From the NCBI RefSeq assembly GCF_021117275.1, contig NZ_CP088245.1, forward strand, positions 5,024,001 to 5,088,000: a stretch of 64,000 nt of DNA, given 5' to 3'. The notes beneath the pieces were generated by a model that was given only the letters and a program-made list of their open reading frames with translations, had not been told where the DNA came from and did not search any database. The translations under genes and the position numbers were made by a program. Shown one piece after another: positions 46,536-56,125 of this stretch (within the stretch, counting starts at the first letter, position 1; each line of letters opens with the position of its first letter). Origin of the DNA: Metabacillus sp. B2-18 (GTDB lineage Bacteria; Bacillota; Bacilli; Bacillales; Bacillaceae).

Positions 46536-47563
46536 TGAATGAATCAATGAATCTTATTATGATAGGTAGAATAAAAAGACGTCGTCGTTTTGTCCTTGTC
46601 ACTTCTTTACTCGCAATCATTGCCTTTGCACTTTGCTGCACAATGCTTATGCTAGGAAACACCATTTATCCTGTTTCAGATGTCATAAGTGTCCTACTAG
46701 GTGAGAAAGTAAAAGGTGCATCATTTGCAGTAGGAACAATACGTTTTCCAAGAATGGTTGCAGGTGTTTTTGCTGGATTTGCTTTTGGTGTTGCTGGATA
46801 TGTTTTTCAAACGATGCTTCGTAACCCCCTAGCAAATCCTAATGTCATCGGAATAACAGCTGGTTCAAGTGCTGCTGCTGTTTTTTGTATCATTGTTCTT
46901 CATGCAAGTAATACCTTTGTTTCCATTGCTTCTATTATTGGTGGACTTGCTACAGTAATCGTTATTTTTCTCTTATCAAAAGGTACTTCTTTTTCAATTG
47001 GTAGATTAATATTAATAGGAATTGGTATTCAAGCCATGCTAAATGCTGTTGTATCTTACTTATTGCTGATTGGTCAGCAGCATGATCTTCCAACTGCAAT
47101 GAGATGGCTAAGTGGTAGTCTAAATGGTGCTAAAATGGAGGAACTGTACCCTCTTATGATCACAGTTCTTATCTTTGCCCCAATTATTATCGCGTTCGGA
47201 AAACGATTAGATATGTTAGAACTTGGGGAGCAAGCTGCAACTTCACTTGGAGTTGATACAAATAAGACACGTTTTGTACTTATTATCAGTTCGGTGCTTA
47301 TTATTTCGTTAGCTACCGCTACAACGGGACCTATCGCCTTTATTGCGTTCCTTTCTGGACCTATCGCAAAAAGACTAGTTGGTGTTGGATTTTCAGGTGT
47401 GATCCCAGCAGGTCTTGTTGGCATCATTTTAGTTTTAGCATCAGATCTTATAGGACAATTCGCATTTGTTGCTAGATACCCTGTTGGTGTGATTACAGGC
47501 ATACTTGGAGCACCATACTTGATCTACTTGCTAATCCGAATGAATCGGAAGGGAGATTTATAA
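46532..47563 (+). CDS. Iron-siderophore ABC permease 2 (FecCD family)
   Basis: A 343-residue FecCD permease, partner of the upstream one. Motifs: RFPRMVAGVFAGFAFGVAG, NPLANPNVIGITAGSSA and GPIAFIAFLSGPIAKRLVG. Overlaps both neighbours by a few bases, showing a tightly coupled operon. Confidence 0.9.
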   Translation: MMNESMNLIMIGRIKRRRRFVLVTSLLAIIAFALCCTMLMLGNTIYPVSDVISVLLGEKVKGASFAVGTIRFPRMVAGVFAGFAFGVAGYVFQTMLRNPLANPNVIGITAGSSAAAVFCIIVLHASNTFVSIASIIGGLATVIVIFLLSKGTSFSIGRLILIGIGIQAMLNAVVSYLLLIGQQHDLPTAMRWLSGSLNGAKMEELYPLMITVLIFAPIIIAFGKRLDMLELGEQAATSLGVDTNKTRFVLIISSVLIISLATATTGPIAFIAFLSGPIAKRLVGVGFSGVIPAGLVGIILVLASDLIGQFAFVARYPVGVITGILGAPYLIYLLIRMNRKGDL

Positions 47564-48393
47564 TGAAACCAACACATGCTTTTCAAGCTGAAGGAATCAC
47601 AGCTGGATACGATAATAAAACGATTTTACATGATGTAAGTATTAGCATTCCAAGCAATAAAATAAGCATTATTATCGGTGCAAACGGTTGTGGTAAGTCT
47701 ACCCTACTTAAAACAATGGCTAGACTTATTAAACCTACTTCCGGCCAAGTTACCTTAGGTGGAAAATCAATTCATAGCATTCCACCAAAACAGTTAGCCC
47801 GTGTATTAGGATTACTTCCACAATCACCTATTGTCCCCGAAGGAATTACCGTTTCAGACTTAGTTGGACGAGGCAGATTTCCACACCAGTCATTTTTAAA
47901 GGGCTGGACAAAAAAAGATTATGAAGCAGTTGCTGAAGCAATGGAAATGATGAAAATCACTGAATTTGCAGATCGACATATTGATGAACTTTCAGGTGGT
48001 CAAAGGCAGCGTGTATGGATTGCCATGGCTCTAGCACAACAAACAGACATCCTGTTTCTTGATGAACCAACAACCTATTTAGACATCACCTATCAAGTTG
48101 AAATTCTCGACCTGCTAACAGACCTTAACCAAAAATACGGAACAACCATTGTCATGGTTCTTCATGATATCAACCTGTCCGCACGATATGCAGACCATAT
48201 TTTTGCTCTTTATAAAGGAAAGCTAGTTGCAGAGGGTGCACCAAAAGAGGTTATTACAAGTGAATTGATTGAGGATATTTTTGGGTTACATTGTACTGTT
48301 GTGGAGGATCCGGTTTCTGGTTCTCCTTCGGTGGTGCCGATTGGGCGGCATCATGTGAAAAATATAGCTAATAAGGAATTGACTTTTAGTTAA
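47563..48393 (+). CDS. Iron-siderophore ABC transporter ATPase
   Basis: A 276-residue FecE/YusV-type ATPase. Walker A GANGCGKST (about 38-46), LSGGQRQRVW signature and Walker B ILFLDEPTT. Closely related to the stand-alone yusV at 5609 (shared ATTYLD-like and RVWIAMALAQ stretches), so the window holds two paralogues, one dedicated and one possibly shared. Last gene of the operon; its start overlaps the permease stop. Confidence 0.9.
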   Translation: MKPTHAFQAEGITAGYDNKTILHDVSISIPSNKISIIIGANGCGKSTLLKTMARLIKPTSGQVTLGGKSIHSIPPKQLARVLGLLPQSPIVPEGITVSDLVGRGRFPHQSFLKGWTKKDYEAVAEAMEMMKITEFADRHIDELSGGQRQRVWIAMALAQQTDILFLDEPTTYLDITYQVEILDLLTDLNQKYGTTIVMVLHDINLSARYADHIFALYKGKLVAEGAPKEVITSELIEDIFGLHCTVVEDPVSGSPSVVPIGRHHVKNIANKELTFS

Positions 48394-48417
48394 AGAGTTG
48401 TAGCGATGTTCTTTATA

Positions 48418-48460
48418 GGTTGCGGATAGTCCTTTATGAGGGGTTGTCCGCAACCTTTTT
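48418..48460 (+). terminator. Terminator of the siderophore importer operon
   Basis: A 9-bp stem GGTTGCGGA / TCCGCAACC with a longer loop, followed by TTTTTG. Confidence 0.75.
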
Positions 48461-48487
48461 GTTGTAGTTAGTAATAAAAATAAGTAA

Positions 48488-48680
48488 AATAAGCGGAAAT
48501 TCTCCGGTTAAATCAAGCAATGAGCTTGTTTTGAAGAATATAAGGGGAAATTTCCCGTTTATTCAAACTAAAATTCGCTATTTTCATACATTTTGGGTTA
48601 ATAATCGGAGTATCTCCGTCTATTTAAGCTATTTTTCATATAAATAGCAATTTAAGCGGAATTTTTCCGTCTGTTATTAA
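48488..48680. repeat. Four-unit palindromic interspersed repeat, copy C
   Basis: Units near 48489, 48539, 48600 and 48651 with the pattern AAGCGGAA-TTTTTCCG-TCTATTTAA, spaced about 50-62 bases, matching copies at 13556 and 35151. The last unit runs into the stop codon of the DUF559 pseudogene (48677-48679), so the repeat may have shaped that gene's end. Confidence 0.65.
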
Positions 48681-49339
48681 ATCAGGTGCTTAACTTGATT
48701 CCCCAACCTATAAGAACGAACCCTTGTAACTCCAGATGCGGGAATCAGCACCTTTTTATCGACTAGTTGAGAAAGGACTTTTTTTACCGTCTTGTCACTT
48801 AGCTTCAAATGATTCTGCAATTCTATTGGGAAAATGGCTTCTCCTTTTCGAATGGCAAACCGTAGTACTTCCTTCTCAACAAAGGACAGAGAGATCTGGT
48901 CCAGATCTTCACCTAGCCAACGGCCAACCACTTGCTGAATAACCTGCTGACATCGTCGTGGTTTCTCTTTAACTTGGTCATAAGAAAAGCGGATCACGGT
49001 CCATCCGTCAATCACCAACTGATTTTGACGTTCTAGATTGTCAGAAAATTTCCATCTGCTTATATTCCTTAAGTGAGGGCCATACCCGTCGACCTCGAAA
49101 CAAATCCGGATGGCTGGACGAATATAAGCAAAATCCAAATATCTATTGTCTTCCTTGAAATCATTAACCTCATACTCTGGATGTAGCTATTGAAAATGAT
49201 AAAATGAGGGCCACCACACTTGTTCCAAAAACAATTTTTCAGCTTGGTTGTGGCCTTCTTGTAATCGTCGTAATCTTTCTCCGGTTCTTGCTTGTAAGTG
49301 AGCATTCATAAAGACCTGATAATCTTCTTCAAATCCCAA
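48677..49339 (-). pseudogene. DUF559-type (Vsr-fold nuclease-like) protein with an in-frame stop
   Basis: A 221-codon frame from TTG 49339 (8 bases after TAGGAGG) interrupted only by one TAG at 49187-49189. The parts on both sides read as one protein: EKLFLEQVWWPSFYHFQ, then stop, then LHPEYEVNDFKEDNRYLDF. The centre has the Vsr/DUF559 nuclease fold pattern (EVNDF, RYLDFAYIRPAIRICFEVDG, WTVIRFSYDQV) with likely metal-binding Asp and Glu; the C-terminus looks like a winged helix. The stop probably replaced a Tyr codon (TAC/TAT). Function of the family is not established; the present gene would give only a truncated N-terminal piece or re-start at ATG 49138. Confidence 0.75.
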
Positions 49340-49408
49340 TGCACCTTCCTCCTACCCAATAAATCCTCCATCCTCAACTCTTCTTCAAATTATCTTCAAA
49401 GACTAATG

Positions 49409-49570
49409 CTATTCCTCAATCGGAATCATAAAGTCATAGTCAGAAGCCCCATACTTCGCAAACATCCTTTCACAATATTCTTCAAACGACAAATAGAAAT
49501 TTTCAGGCGGGAATTCAAATGCAGAACGCCCACAACATAAGCATTTAACAGCATACATATTTGATGCCAC
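49409..49570 (-). CDS. Small CxxC protein (53 residues)
   Basis: A short frame from GTG 49570 (or ATG 49558) with an AAAGGAG site upstream. It encodes MASNMYAVKCLCCGRSAFEF and then an acidic/aromatic tail ending DYDFMIPIEE. The CLCCG cluster near the N-terminus looks like half of a zinc ribbon. It lies just upstream of the DUF559 gene on the same strand, so the two may share a message. Not recognised. Confidence 0.5.
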   Translation of the reverse strand: MASNMYAVKCLCCGRSAFEFPPENFYLSFEEYCERMFAKYGASDYDFMIPIEE

Positions 49571-49745
49571 GAAACAATCATCTCCTTTATATATTTAAGT
49601 ATTTTAAAAATTAGCTGGTATAAATGTGAAGTAAAAAAATAAGAAATGTAATTTTGAAGAAAGTATAAGGTAAGTTAAAAATTATAATGATAAACTTTAA
49701 CAGGAAAGATAGAAGATTTTATTGCAGAAGAATCTGAGGATAGAG

Positions 49746-50033
49746 TCAATTATAGTTTAAAAGGTTCCCTAAATTTGTCAATTGTTTTATCTTATATTTC
49801 TTAATTAAAGTTAATTTACTTATGGTAGATACTTCTGCATTTGTTAAGGCTTTATTTTTAAAAAAGATCGTAAAAAACGGTAAGACACAATTATTCTCCT
49901 CAAACTCTATATCCAAAACCAGACCTACTCCCTCATAACGAACGTCCTTGTAAGTTCCCAATTTGGAAAGGAAGCAGTTGTGCCATCCCTTTGCTGTCCA
50001 AGGAAATAAATGGGGTGTTGATAAGTCCTGCAT
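49746..50033 (-). CDS. Hypothetical protein or gene fragment
   Basis: A 95-residue frame starting ATG 50033 with MQDLSTPHLFPWTAKGWHNC. No convincing ribosome site precedes it. The composition changes halfway to a Lys/Asn/Ile-rich tail, which suggests the true gene may be truncated or frameshifted. No signal or membrane segment. Kept at low confidence because codon use in the first half looks coding. Confidence 0.35.
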   Translation of the reverse strand: MQDLSTPHLFPWTAKGWHNCFLSKLGTYKDVRYEGVGLVLDIEFEENNCVLPFFTIFFKNKALTNAEVSTISKLTLIKKYKIKQLTNLGNLLNYN

Positions 50034-50219
50034 GTTTATTTAGAATCTAAGTTTAGAGCTCAAATAACTTTCATTCAATACCCTCATTTAAGAAGGGACT
50101 AACTTCAATTAAAGCGAAAATCGAATTACATTTTGCAAATTGTAATAAATTCATGATAGAAAATCTAGTCAGAATTTAGTAAGATATCCACATGTGATAT
50201 TAGATAAGGGGTTAAAAAA

Positions 50220-51773
50220 ATGAGCGTATTAAATGTACAAAAGTTAAGTCATGGTTTCGGTGATCGTGCAATTTTTAATGATGTGTCTTTTCGACTTTTA
50301 AAAGGCGAACACGTTGGACTAGTTGGTGCTAATGGTGAGGGTAAATCTACCTTCATGAACATTGTTACTGGGAAGTTGCAACCCGACGAAGGGAAAGTGG
50401 AGTGGTCACGAAAAGTTCGTGTTGGTTATTTAGATCAGCATGCTATACTTCAAAAAGGCACTACAATGCGTGATGCTTTAAGTACTGCTTTTCAATATCT
50501 TTTTGATGCTGAATCAGAGATTAATGCACTTTATGCAAAAATGGGTGAAGAAGGTGCGGATATCGATGCATTACTTGCAGAAGTTGGAGAGCTACAAGAA
50601 ACGTTAGATAGTAATGATTTCTATCAAATCAATTCAAAAGTTGAGGAAGTTGCTCGTGGTCTGGGATTAGATGATGTTGGACTTGATAGAGATGTAAATG
50701 ATCTTAGCGGTGGGCAACGTACGAAAGTTTTGCTAGCTAAGCTTTTGTTAGAAAAACCTGAAATCCTATTACTAGACGAGCCTACGAACTATTTAGATGA
50801 ACAGCATATCGAATGGTTAAAGCGATATTTACAGGAATATGAGAATGCATTTATCTTAATTTCACATGATATTCCATTCTTGAACAATGTTGTTAACTTG
50901 ATCTATCACATGGAAAATCAAGAGTTGAACCGCTATGTTGGTGACTATGATAACTTCTTGAAAATATATGAAATGAAAAAGCAACAGCTAGAGTCTGCTT
51001 ACAAGCGTCAACAACAAGAAATTGCTGATTTAAAGGATTTCGTTGCTCGTAACAAGGCAAGTGTTGCGACTCGTAATATGGCGATGTCTCGTCAAAAGAA
51101 GCTCGACAAAATGGAAGTTATTGAATTGGGGAAAGAGAAACCAAAACCTGAGTTTCATTTCAAAGAAGCTCGCACAGCTAGTCGCTGGATTTTCGAGACT
51201 AAAGATCTTGTTATTGGTTACAATGAACCACTTTCTCGTCCTCTAAATCTGAAAATGGAACGCGGGCAAAAAATTGCTTTCGTTGGTGCAAACGGTATCG
51301 GGAAGTCTACCCTGTTAAAAAGTATTCTTGGGTTGATAAATCCGATTTCGGGTGAAGTGGAACGCGGTGAGCATCAACATATCGGGTACTTCGAGCAGGA
51401 AGTTAAACAATCTAACTACAACACTTGTATTGAAGAAATTTGGAGCACGTTCCCAAGCATGAATCAGGCTGAAGTCCGTGCTGCTCTTGCAAAATGTGGA
51501 TTAACAACGAAACATATTGAAAGTAAAGTCGAAGTCCTTTCAGGTGGCGAAAAAGCCAAAGTTAGATTGTGTAAAATTCTTAACACAGAAACGAATTTAT
51601 TAATTCTAGATGAACCTACCAATCACTTAGATGTAGATGCAAAAGAAGAATTGAAGCGTGCTCTAAAGGAATATCGCGGAAGTATCTTAATGGTATCACA
51701 CGAACCTGATTTCTATCGTGAAATTGCGACTGATATTTGGAATTGTGAGGATTGGACTACAAAAGTATTCTAA
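50220..51773 (+). CDS. yfmM: ABC-F family ATPase, YfmM type
   Basis: A 517-residue soluble protein with two ATPase domains and no membrane part. Walker A GANGEGKST (about 37-45) and GANGIGKST (about 359-367), two signatures (LSGGQRTKV, LSGGEKAKV), Walker B LLLDEPTNYLD and LILDEPTNHLD. Between them is the ABC-F linker (about 240-300, KKQQLESAYKRQQQEIADLK) that reaches into the ribosome. The sequence matches B. subtilis YfmM. ABC-F proteins act on stalled ribosomes or protect them from antibiotics; YfmM is known to help relieve ribosome pausing. AAGGGG precedes the start. Confidence 0.92.
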   Translation: MSVLNVQKLSHGFGDRAIFNDVSFRLLKGEHVGLVGANGEGKSTFMNIVTGKLQPDEGKVEWSRKVRVGYLDQHAILQKGTTMRDALSTAFQYLFDAESEINALYAKMGEEGADIDALLAEVGELQETLDSNDFYQINSKVEEVARGLGLDDVGLDRDVNDLSGGQRTKVLLAKLLLEKPEILLLDEPTNYLDEQHIEWLKRYLQEYENAFILISHDIPFLNNVVNLIYHMENQELNRYVGDYDNFLKIYEMKKQQLESAYKRQQQEIADLKDFVARNKASVATRNMAMSRQKKLDKMEVIELGKEKPKPEFHFKEARTASRWIFETKDLVIGYNEPLSRPLNLKMERGQKIAFVGANGIGKSTLLKSILGLINPISGEVERGEHQHIGYFEQEVKQSNYNTCIEEIWSTFPSMNQAEVRAALAKCGLTTKHIESKVEVLSGGEKAKVRLCKILNTETNLLILDEPTNHLDVDAKEELKRALKEYRGSILMVSHEPDFYREIATDIWNCEDWTTKVF

Positions 51774-51784
51774 AAATACAGATT

Positions 51785-51818
51785 AAGGGTACCTCAGTAA
51801 AATCTGGGGTACCCTTTT
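51785..51818 (+). terminator. Terminator of yfmM
   Basis: Stem AAGGGTACC / GGTACCCTT followed by TTTC, just after the stop codon. Confidence 0.82.
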
Positions 51819-51995
51819 CTATCTATACTCGTAATGGGTTAGCCACACATTCAATGTGGCTTGTGTGTGGTTAGTCACTACTTTTAATGGAAGGTATTTT
51901 AAGATTTTCTAACTTAACTAATTACATTAAATCAGCGCTATTAGTACATGCCAGAATGTATATGATTTTATTAAAAGGAGATTGTTGAAGCATAT

Positions 51996-52119
51996 ATGTA
52001 CATACTGCTATCAGTGATCACATCAACGATACTGGCAACGGATATTAATGGTAAAAATGCTGTCATATCAACAATTAACAAAAAAGTATCAGATGTTTAA
52101 GGCTACTCTGATACGTTTT
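51996..52119 (+). CDS. Possible 34-residue peptide gene with terminator
   Basis: A short frame (ATG 51996 to stop 52098-52100) encoding MYILLSVITSTILATDINGK plus 14 residues: a hydrophobic start and a basic tail. AAAAGGAG lies 15 bases upstream, a long spacing. A hairpin GTATCAGA / TCTGATAC followed by GTTTTC (52086-52119) overlaps its 3' end, so a short transcript is likely made here. It may be a small membrane peptide or a small RNA; evidence is thin. The rest of 51819-52300 shows nothing recognised. Confidence 0.3.
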
Positions 52120-52300
52120 CATTTCATAGAATGTTATCACGGCTATATATAGGATTAGTCAAAAGCCTTTCAAGAATTGTTTTTCTATCCTTTATCTGAT
52201 GAGAGATAGCTACCTTCTTTTAACATTATTATGAAAAGGTAGGAGCAGGGAATTCATCAATTCTCATACGAAGTAAACTATATGGTTTTTCCCGCAGGTC

Positions 52301-53326
52301 TCATCCATAATGAAATCTCGCCTGCCGATGTAATTGATTCACAATGACATATATGTATTGATCGGGGCCAATCGAAAAAGTATCCGGCCATAAAATTCTC
52401 GGGTCATGTGCAATGGTTTCCATTGCGCCATTCGGCAATATCTTCCGGATACTGTTGTTTTCATAGTCTCCCGCATAAACGGTTCCTTTTGCGCCGGTAA
52501 TCATTCCATCAGACGCACCTTTTTCCCCCCAATACTGCACATATTGGGATAAATTCATGTCCTGTATCTGTCTGTCTCTTAGGGCTTCTGTTGAGATTGA
52601 GAACAGTTGACGGCTGGTTAGAGGAGCATAAAATAAAACCTTTCCATCAGGAGAAATCGCTAAACTATCGGAAGCCAATCTAAATGGGAAAGTCGAGCCG
52701 TCCGGGTTTCGATTCATCAAAATTTCACCTTCTACTTTCGGTAAAAAATAGGGATCAGGTGAAGTTGATATTGCCCCATTTAACCGTCTAAACGCGTTCC
52801 CATTTTCTAAATCTACGACGATAATAGCCCCTGGCCCTCTGGTAGAAGAATCCGTTATATATGCATACCCTGCTCTTCCAACCCGAAAATCCAAACGGAC
52901 ATCATTCAGATAAGTTGTTGGCAAGACAACATCTTCTGTAAAGGTATATACTCTCCTTATTGTATTCGTGCTTAAATCAACAGCAACTAATTTTGCTCCC
53001 CCTTTAATAGGTACAGAAAAATTTGGTGCCCCTGTATCTAGTACCCAAAGTGTTCCTCTTCCATCAGCAACGATACTTTGGACACTTACGAAAGACATTG
53101 TAATATTACCATAATTAATCAAATTTATTTCTAAATTGGGATAAGGCTGCAATTCACCCTCAACAATTTCCGCCACAGTAAATTGAACGTCGTCTCCCCA
53201 TTTCGGAAAGCAGACAAAAATACGACCGGTTTCGGAAACGCTGACACCTGTAGGCATAGCCCCATAAAAAGCATGCACCAGTTCAAACTGACCAAAATAT
53301 TTTTCCATAGGTAAAATAGGTTGCAT
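52301..53326 (-). CDS. Major royal jelly/yellow-family beta-propeller protein
   Basis: A 341-residue protein of the MRJP/yellow family, recognisable by WVLDTGAPNF, AYITDSSTRGPGAIIVVDL, FRLASDSLAISPDGKVLFYA and GASDGMITGAKGTVYAGDYE. The start is ATG 53326, 8 bases after GAGGAGG. No signal peptide. Insect members include dopachrome-conversion enzymes; bacterial homologues are gluconolactonase-like propellers of unknown function. Lone gene bordering the integrated element. Confidence 0.8.
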   Translation of the reverse strand: MQPILPMEKYFGQFELVHAFYGAMPTGVSVSETGRIFVCFPKWGDDVQFTVAEIVEGELQPYPNLEINLINYGNITMSFVSVQSIVADGRGTLWVLDTGAPNFSVPIKGGAKLVAVDLSTNTIRRVYTFTEDVVLPTTYLNDVRLDFRVGRAGYAYITDSSTRGPGAIIVVDLENGNAFRRLNGAISTSPDPYFLPKVEGEILMNRNPDGSTFPFRLASDSLAISPDGKVLFYAPLTSRQLFSISTEALRDRQIQDMNLSQYVQYWGEKGASDGMITGAKGTVYAGDYENNSIRKILPNGAMETIAHDPRILWPDTFSIGPDQYIYVIVNQLHRQARFHYG

Positions 53327-53505
53327 GAATGATATCCTCCTCATCAAATCCGAACGGATATCAACTATATATGATGAAAATTTTTTGTAGTGCCTGGTTC
53401 TTGATAAATTTTTCTATCGTAATGGATGCTGTGGGTTTCAACTTCCCATTTTTAAAAATGTTGGTTTTATTAACGCTAGAATGAAATTATTTATGAACCT
53501 CATTT

Positions 53506-53521
53506 ACTTATGATACGGTTC
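53506..53521. other. Left attachment site
   Basis: ACTTATGATACGGTTC. On the minus strand it reads GAA CCG TAT CAT AAG and is followed by TAA, encoding EPYHK-stop. It also contains the last codons of the integrase in another frame. Matches the site at 61862 in 15 of 16 bases. Confidence 0.75.
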
Positions 53522-55040
53522 TGCCCGCTTTATTAGATGGTAAACTAGGGACAGAAGAAAACCAGAAGGTTATCTCTTTGACATCCTTCCGGTTCTCCTC
53601 CATCTGTATTTCTTTTATTAAAGATCTAATGAGTAGTTTTCTTTCTTCATCACTGACAAGTGCAAAGAACTGTTCAAAGTTCTTCAAAGTGTCTAGAATT
53701 AAGTCTTTATCAACCTTTTCTTCATTGGACGTAATTTCTTGCTCTAATCGTCTAATACCTCTCTCGATATCTTTTATTTGTTTTTCAATACCTATCATTA
53801 GACGATTATATGTTGTACTTTCAATATTACCCATAAAGTAATCCTCATCTAATTTTGACCGTCTTTCGATTAATTCTTTTTGTTTCTTCTTATAAAGATT
53901 AATTTCTGCTTGATATGCTTCTTTTGCAACTACATTGTCTTTACCTAACTCTTTTATTAAGGCATTCAATACATCACCATTATTGACTAGAAAACTTATT
54001 TCTTTAAAGACCTTTTCTTCTACAATTTCTTTTTTAATTAAGTTAGCTCTACAGACTGACTTACCTTTGCTATGAAATGATTGACACATATAATAGAAAT
54101 GGTAATCACCATTTTTCTTTTTTGATTTACTCATAACGGTACCTGCACCACATTTTGGACACTTTAGAATACCGGACAAGTAGAAATTCCCATTGAAATT
54201 TCTGTTTGTTGTAAATGTTTTCTTTTGCAGCTTATTCACTGTTTGGACTTTTTCCCATAATTCTTTTTCAATTATTGGCTCATGAATTCCATCTACTATT
54301 ATAGGTTCAGTCCTTCCTTTCCTTCTTTTAGTACTCCAATCTTGATGCTTTTTCCATACCATTTTACCAATATAGATGTGATTATTTAAAATCAGCTTAA
54401 TCCCAGGTATACTAAAAGCTTTCCCTTTCTTAGTCTTAATTCCTTTGGTATTCAATTCATTTGCTATATATTTGTAACCTTTTCCCTCTGCCCGGTGTTT
54501 AAATATCTCCTTTACAATTGATTCTTCTCTTTCATTAACAACTAGTGCTTTATCTATTGTGTCGTAACCTAAAATAGCTCCACCATTCCATAAACCTTTT
54601 TCTGCTCGTTTTTGCATTCCTGCATTTACACGTTCAATTATCATTGACCTTTCGAATCTTGCAAATGTACTAAGAAAAGATATATACATGTATCCGTTGC
54701 TATCTGACGAGTCAATATCTCCCGATGTAATCACTAATTTTTTATTATTAGGATTCAATTCATCATTAATCAGTAGGATAACATCAGCATTGTTTCTAGA
54801 AATTCTATCTACATGCCATGCTAAAATTACATCAAATTTGTCATTTCGCAAGTCTGTTATAAGTCTTTGGAACTCAGGTCTATTTAAATCTTTACCCGAA
54901 TATCCTTCATCTCGATATACGTCATATATTTCATAGCCTTTACCATCCGCATAATTCTTTATTAAATCTTCTTGAAAATCGAGAGATTGGCCTTTTGTCT
55001 GTTCTTCAGTTGATACTCTTGTATAAACTGCAGCCTTCAT
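53508..55040 (-). CDS. Large serine recombinase (integrase)
   Basis: A 510-residue serine integrase. Resolvase catalytic domain with Ser10 in VYTRVSTEEQTKGQS and the Arg-rich LAWHVDRISRN; recombinase domain with ILGYDTIDKALVVNE and HIYIGKMVWKKHQ; a zinc ribbon (CPKCG about 303-307 and YYMCQSF...CRA) and a long coiled coil (about 375-450) that controls direction of recombination. Its stop codon lies inside the left att. Ribosome site AGGGGTG. It should integrate the element, and with a directionality factor excise it; one of the small proteins may be that factor. Confidence 0.92.
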   Translation of the reverse strand: MKAAVYTRVSTEEQTKGQSLDFQEDLIKNYADGKGYEIYDVYRDEGYSGKDLNRPEFQRLITDLRNDKFDVILAWHVDRISRNNADVILLINDELNPNNKKLVITSGDIDSSDSNGYMYISFLSTFARFERSMIIERVNAGMQKRAEKGLWNGGAILGYDTIDKALVVNEREESIVKEIFKHRAEGKGYKYIANELNTKGIKTKKGKAFSIPGIKLILNNHIYIGKMVWKKHQDWSTKRRKGRTEPIIVDGIHEPIIEKELWEKVQTVNKLQKKTFTTNRNFNGNFYLSGILKCPKCGAGTVMSKSKKKNGDYHFYYMCQSFHSKGKSVCRANLIKKEIVEEKVFKEISFLVNNGDVLNALIKELGKDNVVAKEAYQAEINLYKKKQKELIERRSKLDEDYFMGNIESTTYNRLMIGIEKQIKDIERGIRRLEQEITSNEEKVDKDLILDTLKNFEQFFALVSDEERKLLIRSLIKEIQMEENRKDVKEITFWFSSVPSLPSNKAGRTVS

Positions 55041-55042
55041 TT

Positions 55043-55174
55043 TTAAACACCCCTGTCTTTCTTTTGAATGTTTTTAAATTCAATTGAGTATTTTTTTATC
55101 AGCATTGCAAGAGTTTGTATTGCCTCTTGCTTCATGTCTTCTGCTTTACTTTGTACAAATAAAGATTTTCTCAT
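55043..55174 (-). CDS. 43-residue protein just upstream of the integrase
   Basis: A short helical, basic protein starting MRKSLFVQSKAEDMKQEAIQ, with AGGGGTG upstream of ATG 55174. Its stop is two bases before the integrase ATG, so the two are translationally coupled. No homologue recognised; size, charge and position make it a candidate recombination directionality factor or accessory protein. Confidence 0.55.
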   Translation of the reverse strand: MRKSLFVQSKAEDMKQEAIQTLAMLIKKYSIEFKNIQKKDRGV

Positions 55175-55255
55175 TTTTTCACCCCTAATAACTTTTACTT
55201 TTAGTGGTATTTACTTTGGTGGGTAGCGATAAGTATAATTTCTTGAAATTGGGTA

Positions 55256-56053
55256 TTACACTACGAACCTATTAATATTCGATACTTGGTCAATCCATAA
55301 TTTTCTTATATGTTCGTCAAAGTCTATAATTGTCTGGTCTTTAAACAGATTTTTTATAACTCTTCTATAATGCCTTGAAAACTCATTAATCGTCATATCA
55401 CCTTTTTGCAAACAAATAATTATAGCTTTATAAATCGGTGGGACCTTAATATCCTTATCAACTATCCACCCGGAGTAATATTTATTAAAAGATGGTGGGT
55501 GGTTAGCTAGATCGGCTAGTACTAATTTCGATTTATAGACGATTTCCACTCTTGTTAACTCACCTTTAATTACTTCTCTGTTTAATAGTTCTTGTTTTTT
55601 GTCATATATTCGGCAATAACCGTTTTTCCCCCGTTGACCTTTACCCCCAAAGTATCGTGTCCCTTGAAATAAATTCATCTCCCTGCCTGTATTAGAAGTA
55701 ACAAGCAAATTACTTTGATGTATGGGAAAGTCAAATGCAACATCCATAGAAACAAAATAAACATCTCGACTTATCTCTTTCAGTTTCTTTAGTAATGATG
55801 AAAATTCACATAAGTATTCCGGTTGAGTTTCTAATCGGAGTTTCCCAACTGGCTTCCATATTTCGTATTTAGACTGATAATAAAGTTTAATATAAGTATC
55901 ATTTTTGGTTATCTGCAAACAACGGTGATAGTGAAAACCCTCATTACTTTTTATGTCGCTAATATTCCAGTCATCCTTTATTGCATCAAAGATGTTTAGA
56001 GGTATGTTGACATATTCTAATACCAATTTGTCTAGCTTTACACTGGCTAACAA
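55256..56053 (-). CDS. Rolling-circle-type replication initiator-like protein
   Basis: A 265-residue protein. TTG 56053 has AAGGAG at 9-base spacing; the ATG at 56062 is directly joined to that ribosome site and is less likely. It has the motif order of Rep_trans-type initiators: VSMDVAFDFP (about 103-112), YFGGKGQRGKNGYCRIYDKK (about 136-155) and TRVEIVYKSK (about 167-176). These proteins nick a plasmid or satellite origin to begin replication. The catalytic Tyr cannot be assigned with certainty. It suggests the element replicates after excision. Confidence 0.6.
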   Translation of the reverse strand: MLASVKLDKLVLEYVNIPLNIFDAIKDDWNISDIKSNEGFHYHRCLQITKNDTYIKLYYQSKYEIWKPVGKLRLETQPEYLCEFSSLLKKLKEISRDVYFVSMDVAFDFPIHQSNLLVTSNTGREMNLFQGTRYFGGKGQRGKNGYCRIYDKKQELLNREVIKGELTRVEIVYKSKLVLADLANHPPSFNKYYSGWIVDKDIKVPPIYKAIIICLQKGDMTINEFSRHYRRVIKNLFKDQTIIDFDEHIRKLWIDQVSNINRFVV

Positions 56054-56125
56054 TAAGCTCATCTCCTTAATATCTGGTTTAAGGCGATAAGTTTTTTAAG
56101 TTTATAAGTGATGATTGGTTGATAG

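Noticed and set aside
49298..49540. Plus-strand frame of 80 codons
   Set aside because: It is antisense to the DUF559 pseudogene start and to the 53-residue CxxC gene, both with ribosome sites; it has none.
53508..55040. A full prophage
   Set aside because: No capsid, portal, tail, large terminase or lysis genes are found between the att sites; the span is only 8.4 kb.
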